In this document: in pieces, positions 20,559-30,694 of the stretch
How the letters are laid out: every line of letters begins with the position of its first letter
Position numbering within the stretch: the first letter of the stretch is position 1
Origin: Blattamonas nauphoetae
Lineage: Eukaryota > Preaxostyla > Oxymonadida
Direction: 5' to 3'
NCBI GenBank assembly: GCA_033064195.1
Contig: JARBJD010000127.1
Location: 1 to 64,000 of the forward strand
DNA: 64,000 nt
The notes under the pieces: model-generated
What the model was told of the DNA's origin: nothing
Databases searched by the model: none
The model's input: only the letters and a program-made list of their open reading frames with translations
Made by a program: the position numbers and the translations under genes

Positions 20559-22740
20559 TCACCATCTTGTTTTCTCCAATTGACGTTTTTTTTTGAAAAA
20601 CAGAGTTTGGGCGAAGGAAAAAGAACATTTTGAATGAAGTGTGAAAAAATGGAACGATTTCCTCCTCAAATAGAGAATCATTGGCTGAGAGTGTTCTGGA
20701 CACGTTTCTCTGCTTTGCGTTTTCACTGGCTTCGCCCTCCATATCCATCCATCCCCGAGAACCCTGCTGGTTTCTGTCTCAGATTTGCTTCCAACTCCTC
20801 CAGAGTCAGTGACACTCTGCCTTGTTGTGTTGGTTGTGATGAAGAATGCAAACTGTACGACTGCGGTATCTGCGCAATTTGGGTGTCGAGAGAAGTCACT
20901 TGCGGCGGAGCTGCATCTGGTGGACGGGAGGGAGTGGGAGAGGGCGAGAGAGGGGCTGTGGGAAGAGAGGTTGTTGGAGTGAGACCGGGCGTGAGTGTGG
21001 TTGTGAAAGAAGAGATTGTTGTGAGGTGATTGGTTGAGAAACGAGGATAGATGGACGATTGAGCGAAGCAATTTGAGTCGCGTTGGGTGACGGACGAAAA
21101 AGACAAGTCTGGCGGCGATTGAGCCAGAGCTGACGATTGGCTGTCCTTCTTCTCTTCCTGCCTCGCAAAGAAGCTCTTCACCGCTGGCGCCCTTCGCTCA
21201 GTCGAGTCCAACTCCTACATAGTCCTCTAAATCCACAAATCCCTTCATCACTTTCATCTGAAGAGACGACGACGAAAACATGAACATGGACCACTGAGCC
21301 ATCGCTTCCATCGGAATCGGAGTGGAGATCGGAGTGGAGATCGGAGGAAGGGTTTGTAGACGAGCGAGCACCCGTTGCGGCAGTTCGTGCTTGTGCTGGT
21401 TCATTTGAGGTGCAGATGGAGGCGATGTGGACAGTGGATGGCCAGCGAGTGACGGACTGGATAGAAGAGCGTGGTGAGACGGTGTTTGAGGTTGGAAAAA
21501 AGACGCGTCGACCTCGGGAACAAAATAAGCTTGTCGGGTCAGCTCCAGCTCGACCATGTCAAGCGCGTTGCATGGAAGCCGATATTCCGAGGAGGAGAGG
21601 AAGTTCTCGTCGAATTTGGGTTTCGAGGCAGGTATGGCCTGAAGTGTGGACTTCTCTTCAGTTTCTGGTTGTGTGGGTTCGTCTTCTGATTCCGTTGGTT
21701 GGGTCCCGATTTTCGGGCGCATCTGCCAGTAAATCCTGTTTCAACGAATTCTCAACCATCCGATCAATGATCTGTAGGCTTCTAGTGACATCCTCCTTCC
21801 TTTCCTCTTTTTTGTTCTGTTTCGGCAGTTCTATCACAATTCGATGTAAAATATCGTCTGGTCGAGACAATATCGGTCCGTTGAGCGCGATTCCTGAGTT
21901 CATGATAAACTGATCATTTGAGTCGGGGATAGTGTGCATGAAAGGCGGACTCTCAAGGTTGTTCGAAAGAAGAGGGTGTGTCGGCTGTGGAGTTGATTGA
22001 TTTCGGCGTCAAGAGCCCATTCGGAGAGTTATTCTGATAAGGTCGAACTGCTCTCGTCGGAAAGACACAAATCCTCCAAGTAATCGAGATTCCCTGCACC
22101 TTCACCTTTTAATGCAGGATAGTCGTCGATACCGTGTGTTTCTTGCTCTCCCGTGTGAAGAGTCGTCCGAGCAAGAAAATGAGCTGTTCGAGTCAGAATC
22201 TCATCATGATCTGGCTGTCCTGCTTGAACGGTGTGGAGGATGGGAATAGTCGATGATTCTGATGGAGGGAAGATCGGAAGTGCCTCTATTTCAGTGTCGA
22301 CGTCAGTCGGTTTTTGAGGTGCAACAGTGGCTGTCTCCAAAGGTTCTTGATCGTGACCATAAAGTCTTGAATCTCGACATTCTCCATACCCTCATCACCA
22401 CCAACGTGGTCCACCGTCTGGAGCAGTGTCTCGTTGCCAGATTCTGGTTGAGATTGATCCTGTTCCATGGACTGCTTCAGCGGTTCGGTATCATCTTTCA
22501 GTTCAGCTGGATGAGAACAGGAAGGTTCACTTTGCGTCGTTGAAGATGTGTCACCGATTGTTTGCGATTCTTCGTTCAGTTTTTCTTCGATGAGCTTCTC
22601 TTCTTCAAGCATCTTGCTTCTTTCCGCCTCTTCGCGCTCTTTTTCAGCAAGAATCCGGTTTCGTTCGATCGATTCTTGTGAAAGATGTTCGAGTTCAACT
22701 GCTCATTTCACCACTGCGATGGAGGCCACCAGAAGGCAAG
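20559..22740 (-). pseudogene. Low-complexity host gene remnant (Gln/Ser/Pro/Glu-rich)
   Basis: Several minus-strand open stretches follow each other: a charged coiled-coil start (SIERNRILAEKEREEAERSK, about 22700-22620), a Glu/Gln/Thr-rich part to 22290, a frame change near 22370, then 22340-22029, 21722-21198 and 21211-20559. The whole reads as one disordered, acidic protein with broken frames. It is bounded on the right by a lone hAT family A terminus and on the left by the fold-back arm, so it may be element cargo. Function unknown. Confidence 0.4.
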
Positions 22741-22784
22741 TAGAATGTGGAAAGACTTCCATCACCGGAACCTCGATTGTGAAG

Positions 22785-22854
22785 CTAAGATCAGACCCTT
22801 TGAAAAATTGGCCACTGACACTGACCGGCATTTTTGGCCGGTCAGACAAGCCTA
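22785..22854. mobile_element. Lone right terminus of an hAT family A element
   Basis: GATCAGACCCTTTGAA, then GACACTGACCGGCA, TTTTTGGCCGGTCAG and GCCTA match the right end of the element at 5648-7339 over about 65 bp. No matching left end is seen nearby, and no second copy of the following ATGAGGAG was found, so the rest was deleted or rearranged. Confidence 0.75.
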
Positions 22855-22983
22855 ATGAGGAGAGGAAGATCAAACCATGATGTTGCTTTTTCTCGTCACA
22901 TCATTGACCTCGTTTCTCAGCGTCTATTATTGGAAAAGTTCAGATACATAAAAACCGTGAAATGGAGGAAATAGTTAAAACGG

Positions 22984-23850
22984 ATGCTTCCGTCAGCCTT
23001 GCAGTTTTACCTTTTCGACTGTAGTCCAAAATCGAATGAACAGTTCTCTGTCGAACGAGAGTCACTTACGCGGAGATACATCCTGTATTTTCTTCAATTC
23101 TTCCTTCTTGAATTGACAGCTTTCGCCCCTTTCTGGAAATGGAACGGAGACAATCCAGAATCAATTGATGAATCCACGCCGATTTTCCATTTAGTCGTCG
23201 CAATGATGAAGGATAGTAAGGGATTTGATGATGAGAACCAACTGAAAGCAGTCAAGTTGTTGACAATTGATCACGATCTACCATTCGAATCAATTGTGAA
23301 ACTCTCAACTCATCTGTATCCCGACAATCCAAACAAAGACCAAGTTTTGTGGATGAGATGTTGATTGTGGGAGGTGTCCATGCTGGATTGTTGTGCAGGC
23401 AGGATTCTCGCTCTTCTGAAATGGCTTCTGAATTCGCGACCCGAATTGCTGTTCTCCTTCGTCAAAGCAGGTCGGGTGAGTGAAGTGATGGTTGTGCTCC
23501 ACATCGACACTCGTGCTGCTGAAGAGAGCCAGACTGTGCACCTCTCGTTGATGACGATTTTGGATGAGGGGATTCGAATTGGAGCATGGACTGGAATATG
23601 GGAAGTTGGACAGTGTGGTGTGTAGGAATGGGAGTGAGCGATTCTCGAGACGATTGTGAACAATGTGATCATTCCGTTGAGCGAATGGATGGAATGCTGT
23701 CTTCGTGACGTCATCGTCACACAATTGGAGATTGGATTCGAATCTGTTCTGAATGTGACGATTCATCTGCCATTCCACAATTGGTCACTGCACTTCATCG
23801 ACACTCCCTTTTGTTTGTCAAGTCACCATGAATCAAAATTGTCGAAATGA
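22984..23850 (+). pseudogene. ARM-like family remnant
   Basis: Plus-strand pieces: 22984-23364 (126 codons) with FAPFWKWNGDNPES, IFHLVVAMMK and KAVKLL; then 23380-23620 with LALLKWLLNSRPELLFSFVKAG; then 23640-23800 with VNNVIIPLSEW and FESVLNV. These are in the order expected for the lineage-specific helical repeat family that is intact at 26801-27844 and 28440-29543. Missing joins and stops at 23362 and 23623 show decay. The intact relatives are alpha-helical repeat proteins with no known function. Confidence 0.5.
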
Positions 23851-23950
23851 GAATGAAAACGATTGACCGACAATCAACACCATCGCCCTTCCCTCACGCA
23901 AACCCTCAAACACAAACAAAACCAGAAACTCACACTCAGACTCTCCCCAA

Positions 23951-26789
23951 TCAAGCTGATGTCTCTTCGGTCTCTTCCCGACTCCCTTCCCCTGCCTGTC
24001 CCTCTCCTCTTGCTGAACCTTGCACATCACCATGACTCCCCGTCGAAGGCGAGGGGAGAAGACCAGTGCTCTCCAACAGCGCCGACATCTCCAGCTTCCG
24101 AGCCCTCTCCTCCGCTTCTGCCTTCTTCCGAATCGACTCCTTCTTCTCTCGTTCCGTCATCAGCTCAAACGGAAGCGGGTCTCCCACTTTCCACTGCTTG
24201 TTTTTGATCATCTCCAACTTTCGCTGACCAATCACAACTGCCTCGTCCATCTCCACTCGCATCTGCCGAGCAATCTTCACTGTCAACTTCGGCTCTTCGC
24301 TGAACGGCTCTTCTCCGTTGCTCGATCGGCCAGTCCGCAGCTCCTCGTGCGAGCTCACAACACGCTGCCCCGATCCCACCGATCCGACTGCCTCCACTCC
24401 ATACGAGCTCACCAGCCCCATCTCCTCTGTCTTCGCGACCACTTCCTCTCCCATGTCTTCCAACTGCCGGATCGTCTTCTTCCGCTTTCGCTCTGCTTCT
24501 GATCGTTCCTGCGCTCGTCGGTTCGCTTCCGTCGTCAGCGTTCGTGCTCGGAACTCCCCGTCTTTCCGTTCCTCTTCCTTCTTCTTCGCCAGCTCTTTCG
24601 TCTCTTCACCCAGCGTGATCACCAGCTTCGCTCCCACATCCAGCTGCTCCAGCAGTTCCCGCTCCTTCCCCTCGCATTCGCGCTGCGTCTCGATCAGCAG
24701 CAGATGCTGCGACACAAGGAACCGACATCGCTCCAACAGAGTCGCTGATTCGCTCGCTGTCAGGCTCCGAAGTTCGTCCAGCTGATCCACATCCTGTCGC
24801 AGCGACACCAAGTCCGACCGAACACTCTCCGAGAACCCATCCTTCTTCCACCCTGTGTTCTTGTCCAGCAGCTCCTTCAGCGACGACAGCAGCAGATGCG
24901 AGCAGTCGTTGAATCGGAAGTCCACCGTCTGCAGACACGTGTTCGTCCGCAGTGTCGAGATCAGCGAGTTCACTGTGTTGTTCGTCAAGTCATTCGACGC
25001 CAAGTTCATGTGCCGCAGTCGATCGTTCGTCGCCAGTGCTCCACTCAGCGCCATCCCTCCCTTGTCTTTCATTCCGTTCGACGACATGTTCAGATGCGTC
25101 AGCTGGCAGATCTTGTTTGACCGGAACGCATTCGCAAGGCCTTCCGCTCCCTCGTTCTGCAGGTTGTTGTGCGACAGGTCAACTCGTTCCATCGTCGTGT
25201 TCCACGCAAACGCCTCGCACACCGCCTTCCCCGCTACGTTCCCGATTTTGCAGTTGTTCAGTGTCAGTGTTGTGATCGTCTTGTTCGTTTTGATCATCTC
25301 CGCAATTGCCAGGCCTCCCACTTCCCCTGCCTTGTTGTTCGACAGATCCACCGTCGTCAAGAACCTGTTTTTCATCAGCGCCACTGCAAACACTTTCATC
25401 CCGCGCTCTGTGATTTTGTTGTTCGCCAGAGTGATGTGCGACAGGCACGACAGTTTCAGCGCCGCAATGTCTTCGTCTTCCGTGTCTTCTTCGTCGTATT
25501 CTTCGATCGGCACAACCGCCTCTTCGATCACCTCCGCAACTGTCCTTCCGTTCACCCCTCCGCACAGAGACAGTCGCTCCTTTTGTTTTGGCTTCTTTTG
25601 GCGTTCGATAATCAGCGGCGGCAGAAGCGCTTCGTAGATCGAGTCCAGCTCCATGTTCAGCATCCCCCTCAGCTCTTCCTCCGTGTATTTCGACTTCTTT
25701 TCCTCTTCTTCCTCGTCCATCATCGGTGAAACGGTCGGGGACGGATTGGCTTCCTGTTTCGCATCCCCAACGTCTTCGTCCAGCGACAGTCCCATCTTCT
25801 CCATCTGCTTTCGCTTCTTCTCTTTCTTTTCTTGCTGCTTCTTCTCAACCGCTTCAACAATCTCTTCTGGTGCTTCGAAAAGGCCTCGAGCTATTTCAAT
25901 CACTCCCTTGTCCCCAATCGAGTTTCCACTAAATCCGAGGAACCGCAATGACGATTGGGGAAGCAGAGAGCCCATCAGTGTTGCTCCATCAGACCCAAAA
26001 GAGTTGTTGGAGAGTTCGAGATGCGATAATGTTGTATTGAAAACCGCAAGCGCCTGCGAAATCGCAACCAAACCATCGACGGTGATCGAGTTCGATTCGA
26101 GATTTAGGTAGGATAGAACTTGATTCTGGGCCAAGAATTCAGCAACAGATGTCGCGGCTGATCCAATATGGTTCCTGTTTGCACCAGCAATCGATGACAG
26201 ATCGATTGCGGTCAGAGTGGAGTTCTTCAGAAGAGAAGTGAAAAGTGAGGTAGCTCCTGCTGGACCAATATCATTGCTTCGAAGATCCAGATGGACAATC
26301 GAAGAATTCCCGTTTGAGAATATAGTCGACAGATGTTGGACTCCTTTGTCACGAATCTGGTTTGAGGCTGAAAGGGAAAAGTGGAGGTGAGATATCGGAG
26401 AAGAATGAAGAGTAGGATGAGAAAATGAAGATGGAGTCGAAGATGTGCACACATAAGTCGACAACAGAGAACTGATCACAAGTCTTTAGGAGATCTGCAA
26501 GAATTGCCATAGTGTTCGGTCCAAGGCCGGTTTGTGACAAGTTTAGAATTGATCCTGCACAGTTTGTGCGTAGAGACATAATAAATCGGTCTTGTTGCAC
26601 TTCAACCTTCTCCTTTTTGAGGTCCAGGCACTTCGCCTGGTAGAGGGCGACACATTCGCTGTCTGTAAAGGGACAACCTTGTTCTGCCGGTTTTTCAAGT
26701 TCTTCCCCAAAATCGAGGGATATATCGAACTTGTTCATGTGAGTTGTTTTCCAACCCTTAAACATGTTTTCTTCCATCGAACCAAGCAA
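23951..26789 (-). CDS. Leucine-rich-repeat protein with coiled-coil tail, two exons
   Basis: Exon 1 is 26789-26453, an 85-nt intron occupies 26452-26368 (GTGTGC...CTTTCAG), and exon 2 is 26367-23951, giving 917 residues. The splice restores a perfect LRR unit (VVDLSSNQIRDKGVQHL). LRRs of ribonuclease-inhibitor type (LxLxxNxIGxxGAxxLxxxL) fill residues about 75-280 and 417-610, separated by a charged insert rich in Lys/Glu (about 285-415). A coiled coil follows (640-750), and then a polar tail. Such proteins are protein-protein scaffolds, often cytoskeletal or axonemal in flagellates; the exact role is unknown. Its start lies only 11 bp from the divergent gene at 26801; an internal ATG at 26777 is an alternative. 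Confidence 0.85.
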
Positions 26790-26800
26790 GATTATTCAAA

Positions 26801-27844
26801 ATGCAAAAATCTAGAAAATCTCAACATTCTTCTACACATGCTGAGCAACAGAAAACTCTGGATACCACCTCATTCATGTTTATTCAGATGGGGAAACAAA
26901 CTCAACTCCAACAAGCTTCAAATGCTTTCCTATCTCTTGTTAATTTCGTAAAGGAAGGCAAAGTCTTCACTGAAGAAAATCTCCAATTAGCTTGCGATAT
27001 GCTTGATTTTCTTGAGCCGACTCCCAGACACAAGTTTGACGCCAATCAAGTCCTCCTCAAGTTCGTGCCATCGAAAAATGGGACCCCAAGTGCATTTTTA
27101 GACGAATTTGTGATCCTTTTCACGTCTCCAGAACAACGCTTAATTGAAGCTGCACTCTCGTTCATTGGAGAGACGATTCGTGAATCGAATGATACCCTTC
27201 GCTTTCAGATCCTGCAAAGTTGCATCACTTCAAAGGTCTATGCAGTGGTTCACCGTCTTAACTATCAGCTCTTCCAGCCTCGTCTTTACCAAACTCTCCT
27301 CAAAATCCCAGCATCGTGCTTATCGCTCGCCTCATGCCGCACACAGCAGAGTCTGGGAGTGGTCGACTTTGAGATGAAAGAAGGCATCCGCCATGTTGTT
27401 TTTGAGCAGATAGTGTTGGCCTGCACTCCATATCTCTCATATCTCAGTTCAGTTTGGCCGACAATCCGAGACGACCGCACTGTTCATTGGCTGCTGACTA
27501 CGACGCGGAAAATGATCCACATTGCTCCGTTTCATATACCGACCACATTATTTGTTCGGTCCACTCCGGTATTTGCGATTTCAATGATTCTGCTCGACCG
27601 AACTCAGAACGAGCACACGATGCTGGGATTCGCTGCAGGAATTGCGCCAATGTTCTCCGATTGGCGAAAGGAACACCCTTCTGTCTGTCGACGAGGTGAA
27701 ATTATTGTTCGATGGATGAACGAGGAGGGCTTCGACGACATCAACGAGAATTGGCGCTTTCTGAACCTGCGGGGGAACTACAGCGAGGGCTTGGTGTTTC
27801 GATCTCATATCATTCTGCGGGAGACAGCGACCAATGTGTATTGA
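26801..27844 (+). CDS. ARM/HEAT-like helical repeat protein, lineage-specific family
   Basis: 347 residues, single exon, TGA stop. It is paralogous to the 367-aa protein at 28440-29543: shared segments are SAFLDEFVILFTSPEQ...AALSFIGET, PFHIPTTLFV.STPVF and DWRKEHPSVCRRGEIIVRWM followed by an acidic FDDINE. Alternating hydrophobic helices suggest an alpha-solenoid. No membrane segment or catalytic motif is seen. The first 25 residues are polar; translation could instead begin at the Met near 26876. It is divergent with the LRR gene and convergent with its own paralogue, a local inverted duplication. Function is unknown; such folds usually bind other proteins. Confidence 0.75.
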   Translation: MQKSRKSQHSSTHAEQQKTLDTTSFMFIQMGKQTQLQQASNAFLSLVNFVKEGKVFTEENLQLACDMLDFLEPTPRHKFDANQVLLKFVPSKNGTPSAFLDEFVILFTSPEQRLIEAALSFIGETIRESNDTLRFQILQSCITSKVYAVVHRLNYQLFQPRLYQTLLKIPASCLSLASCRTQQSLGVVDFEMKEGIRHVVFEQIVLACTPYLSYLSSVWPTIRDDRTVHWLLTTTRKMIHIAPFHIPTTLFVRSTPVFAISMILLDRTQNEHTMLGFAAGIAPMFSDWRKEHPSVCRRGEIIVRWMNEEGFDDINENWRFLNLRGNYSEGLVFRSHIILRETATNVY

Positions 27845-28439
27845 GATGCACCGACGAAACATCAAATGTGGCTGTTTTGGAGAGGGTGTAGACTTGTGTG
27901 AAAGAATCTCCCAAATGCATGCGAGCATCGTTCACTAAAAAGCAGTTTCTGACTTATTATCGACAATACCGTTCAGGATAAAGCTGTCCGACCGACTTCT
28001 GGTTCTTGGTTCTTGCGAAAAGGAAAACAACGAAAAAAAACTGACCATTGATCAGTCGATCATCTCTTTCAATTATTCTTCATTTTCAATTATGTTCACA
28101 TACACCAGAATAAATTCGTGTTGAGCTCGTTTTCTTGAAGATCGTCAAGTGCGGTGAAATAACGCTCCGAGAATGTTGAAAAGTCGAGATTTTAAAAGAA
28201 AAGATGATCATATAGCACTGTCTAGGAACGAGAGAATGATTTGGAGAATGTGCAGTTGGATATATGACCATGAAAGACACTGACGTCGAGAACGGTGAAG
28301 TCTAAAGGTGAGACTATTGATGTTCGATTGGAGGAGGGAGTAGAGTGTCTGTTTGTGGAAGGCAACAAGCACAACAGCAAAACAATTTTTGCCACTTTTG
28401 TTGAGATGGATGGAGAGATTCGCGTTACGTTCTGGCGGT
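27845..28439. other. Intergenic between convergent paralogues
   Basis: Shared 3' space of the two ARM-like genes. Only short unsupported open stretches; no TIR, repeat or RNA gene was recognised. Confidence 0.5.
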
Positions 28440-29543
28440 TCACTGTCTTCTGATGTTCGCTCCCATAAATCGGACGAGTTTCCGACTGTCTTCGACAAGT
28501 GCTTTGCGAATCGACGTGTCCTTCGTGTGCATCAGCATCTGTTCGATCGTGTCCTCGAAGTCGTCTGAAATCAGTGCTCTGATCATCCGTCTTCCAGATC
28601 GGACCACTTCTGGGCCGTGCTTCTTCCATTCAGTCAGCGAAAGTTGGATGTTGCTGAGAGGCGTCCAGCGTTGAAGACAGGATTCGACGACTGAGAAACA
28701 TCTTGAGAATGCCATCACGATTGGAGAAGCGAGAACAAACTCCAATGTTGGGCGATGAAACGGGCCTATTTGAATGAATTTGTCCAATACATCCATGAAA
28801 GATTCAAACAGGTCTTTCTTGAAGATGTGCCGATTTGAGATCAGAAATGTTAGAAATGGGGACGATGGAATCACAACCTTCTGAAAGATCATTTCACGAT
28901 GGTTGAATGTGTCCACCGCAGTAGTTATTGTGATTTCTTCGAGAGATGATGGAAGTGCGAGGTGGAGAGAACTGTTGACGAGTCTGACGAGATAGTCGAA
29001 GATGGTTTCATTTTCTGAAATTGGCAGTGTGTTAGGTTGAACAATCGTGAGAAGATTGCTGATGAGATCAGATTCCACGAAATGAAGTAGAATCTCTGTT
29101 GATGAATGTCTTGCTGTTTCGTACAGGAACGACAGCGCTGCTGAGACCATAGATGAGTGGGGAGATGACGATAATGTGAGAATGCTCTCCAAAAATCCAG
29201 AAGGCGATCCGGCTGAAGAGGGAACGAGGTTTGTGACGAGTTGTGCAGCATAATCTCGTTCGTACCACTTCGGCTCAAGACAGCTCAAAATCAGGGCAGC
29301 TTTGTCTTGGAGGGCATTGTCAAAAGGATACTTCCCTTTCACAAGGGCAACCAGCGAATAGTAAAATCTCGATTTATCTTCAAACGACATTTCTGAGCTG
29401 GGATTGAAATTCATGAAAGGCTCCAGCAATGTGTTGAGACTTGAAGCTGATTCATGTGAATCACTTAAACAGATATCAGTTGAGTGGTTCAAAACATCTA
29501 TTTCTTTTTCCATTGAGAGGTTAGGAGGATCATCCCATTGCAC
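28440..29543 (-). CDS. ARM/HEAT-like helical repeat protein, paralogue of 26801-27844
   Basis: 367 residues, single exon. It has a Ser/Asp-rich N-terminus (residues 1-50), then FMNFNP-type start and repeated amphipathic helices: FYYSLVALVK, KAALILSCLEP, SPSGFLESILTL, AALSFLYETAR, GPFHRPTLEFVLASP, and a conserved EWKKHGPEVVRSGRRMIRAL tail motif. The same conserved blocks appear in the remnant at 22984-23850 and, in a more distant subfamily, in the split gene at 51877-62114. The start at 29543 could shift to the Met at 29513. It is divergent with the coiled-coil gene at 29735. Confidence 0.75.
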   Translation of the reverse strand: MQWDDPPNLSMEKEIDVLNHSTDICLSDSHESASSLNTLLEPFMNFNPSSEMSFEDKSRFYYSLVALVKGKYPFDNALQDKAALILSCLEPKWYERDYAAQLVTNLVPSSAGSPSGFLESILTLSSSPHSSMVSAALSFLYETARHSSTEILLHFVESDLISNLLTIVQPNTLPISENETIFDYLVRLVNSSLHLALPSSLEEITITTAVDTFNHREMIFQKVVIPSSPFLTFLISNRHIFKKDLFESFMDVLDKFIQIGPFHRPTLEFVLASPIVMAFSRCFSVVESCLQRWTPLSNIQLSLTEWKKHGPEVVRSGRRMIRALISDDFEDTIEQMLMHTKDTSIRKALVEDSRKLVRFMGANIRRQ

Positions 29544-29734
29544 TACTTATCTACAAGAGCTTGGCATGTATTCCACTATTGACACAATTCTTCTGGAGAA
29601 TTGGTTGATATTTGTCTTCCTCTTGTGTATTTTCAAACGAAAGAGACCTTGAGAGCGAAAACAGATCGAGGATCATGGTGTTCTGATCCTAAATTTTGTT
29701 GTTGGGTTAGATCAAACTCGAGTGATTCACATCG

Positions 29735-30503
29735 ATGCATCCCGATCTTGATTCAACTTCTTTGAAGCAAGACAACATTTCAGTTGATTTGGTGTGATTT
29801 AAGTGACTGATATTCGTAACTTACTAATTTAACTCTTTCCGCACTTTTTTGCACTTTTTTCTCTCTCTGAATTGTCATATCTTCCTTCTTATCAACATTT
29901 TTCTCTTCAAATTCATGATATTCTTTTGTTCCGGACTAGTACGCAATCATCCAATCCTTAAACAAGAAATTATCTGAGCAGGAAGACCAACTCGCCAAAG
30001 AGCAACAAAAAAGACTGGATTCCGAGCAGAAACTGCTTAGCCAAATTAATTCTCTCCAAACTCTCCATGCAAAGGAGCTAGAATCACAAAGACAAGAATT
30101 CATGCAGAAACTGACACATTTGGAGTCGACCCTGACGTCTCGTCTTACTTCGGAAATGCAAACATTAACCAGCTCAACAAACACAAAACTCGCTGATGAA
30201 CTCACGCGAAGTCAGCAACGAGACTCTCAAACAATCACTTCTTTGTCCAATTCTGTTCGCAGTTTGGATAACATCCAGAAAACCACAAAATCAGAACAAG
30301 ACTCGTTCAAATCCCAGTTAAGCTCCCTTCGATCCGACGTTGATTCCGTTAAACGTGAGCAAGCTTCTCTGTCCTCGCGAGTTCAGGCAATTGAGAATCG
30401 TCCCCACCCACACCACGGCCATCCGCACGGACCTCCACCTGGTCCTTGGCACGGAGGTCCGCATGGTCCTCGTGGTGGTCATTGTCGCGGAGGACATCAT
30501 TAA
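29735..30503 (+). CDS. Coiled-coil protein with His/Gly/Pro-rich tail, two exons
   Basis: Exon 1 is 29735-29791 (19 codons), a 148-nt intron occupies 29792-29939 (GTGTGA...GGACTAG, phase 0), and exon 2 is 29940-30503; the product is 206 residues. An in-frame TAG just before exon 2 means the upstream exon is needed. Residues 20-170 form a long heptad-type coiled coil rich in Gln, Ser, Leu and Lys. The last 33 residues are a HPHHGHPHG...GGPHGPRGG...HH tail. His-rich tails often bind metal ions or target condensates; here that is only inference. No membrane segment. I do not recognise a family. Confidence 0.65.
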
Positions 30504-30694
30504 CGTTCACAAACGTTCTCCCAGTGTTTTCAACTTCACGCTCGCTCTTCACCCATTTCCATTTGTTTCATCCATTCACTGATTTTAGAAACTGATGAAA
30601 CATGACAAACAATCGACTGTGTCGGAACAGAACTGGAAAGATGGTGATTGAAACCAACAAACGCGTTGCTGCTGGATATTTATGTTCTCCAAAC

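Noticed and set aside
20520-22784. Left end of a second hAT family A element
   Set aside because: No TAGGC...CTGACCGGC terminus or second ATGAGGAG target copy was found, so only a lone right terminus is claimed.
24855-25637. 260-codon plus-strand ORF and several others opposite the LRR gene
   Set aside because: Antisense shadows of the LRR coding sequence: composition is Ser/Phe/Arg-rich, and they lack any domain pattern, while the minus strand has clear LRRs.
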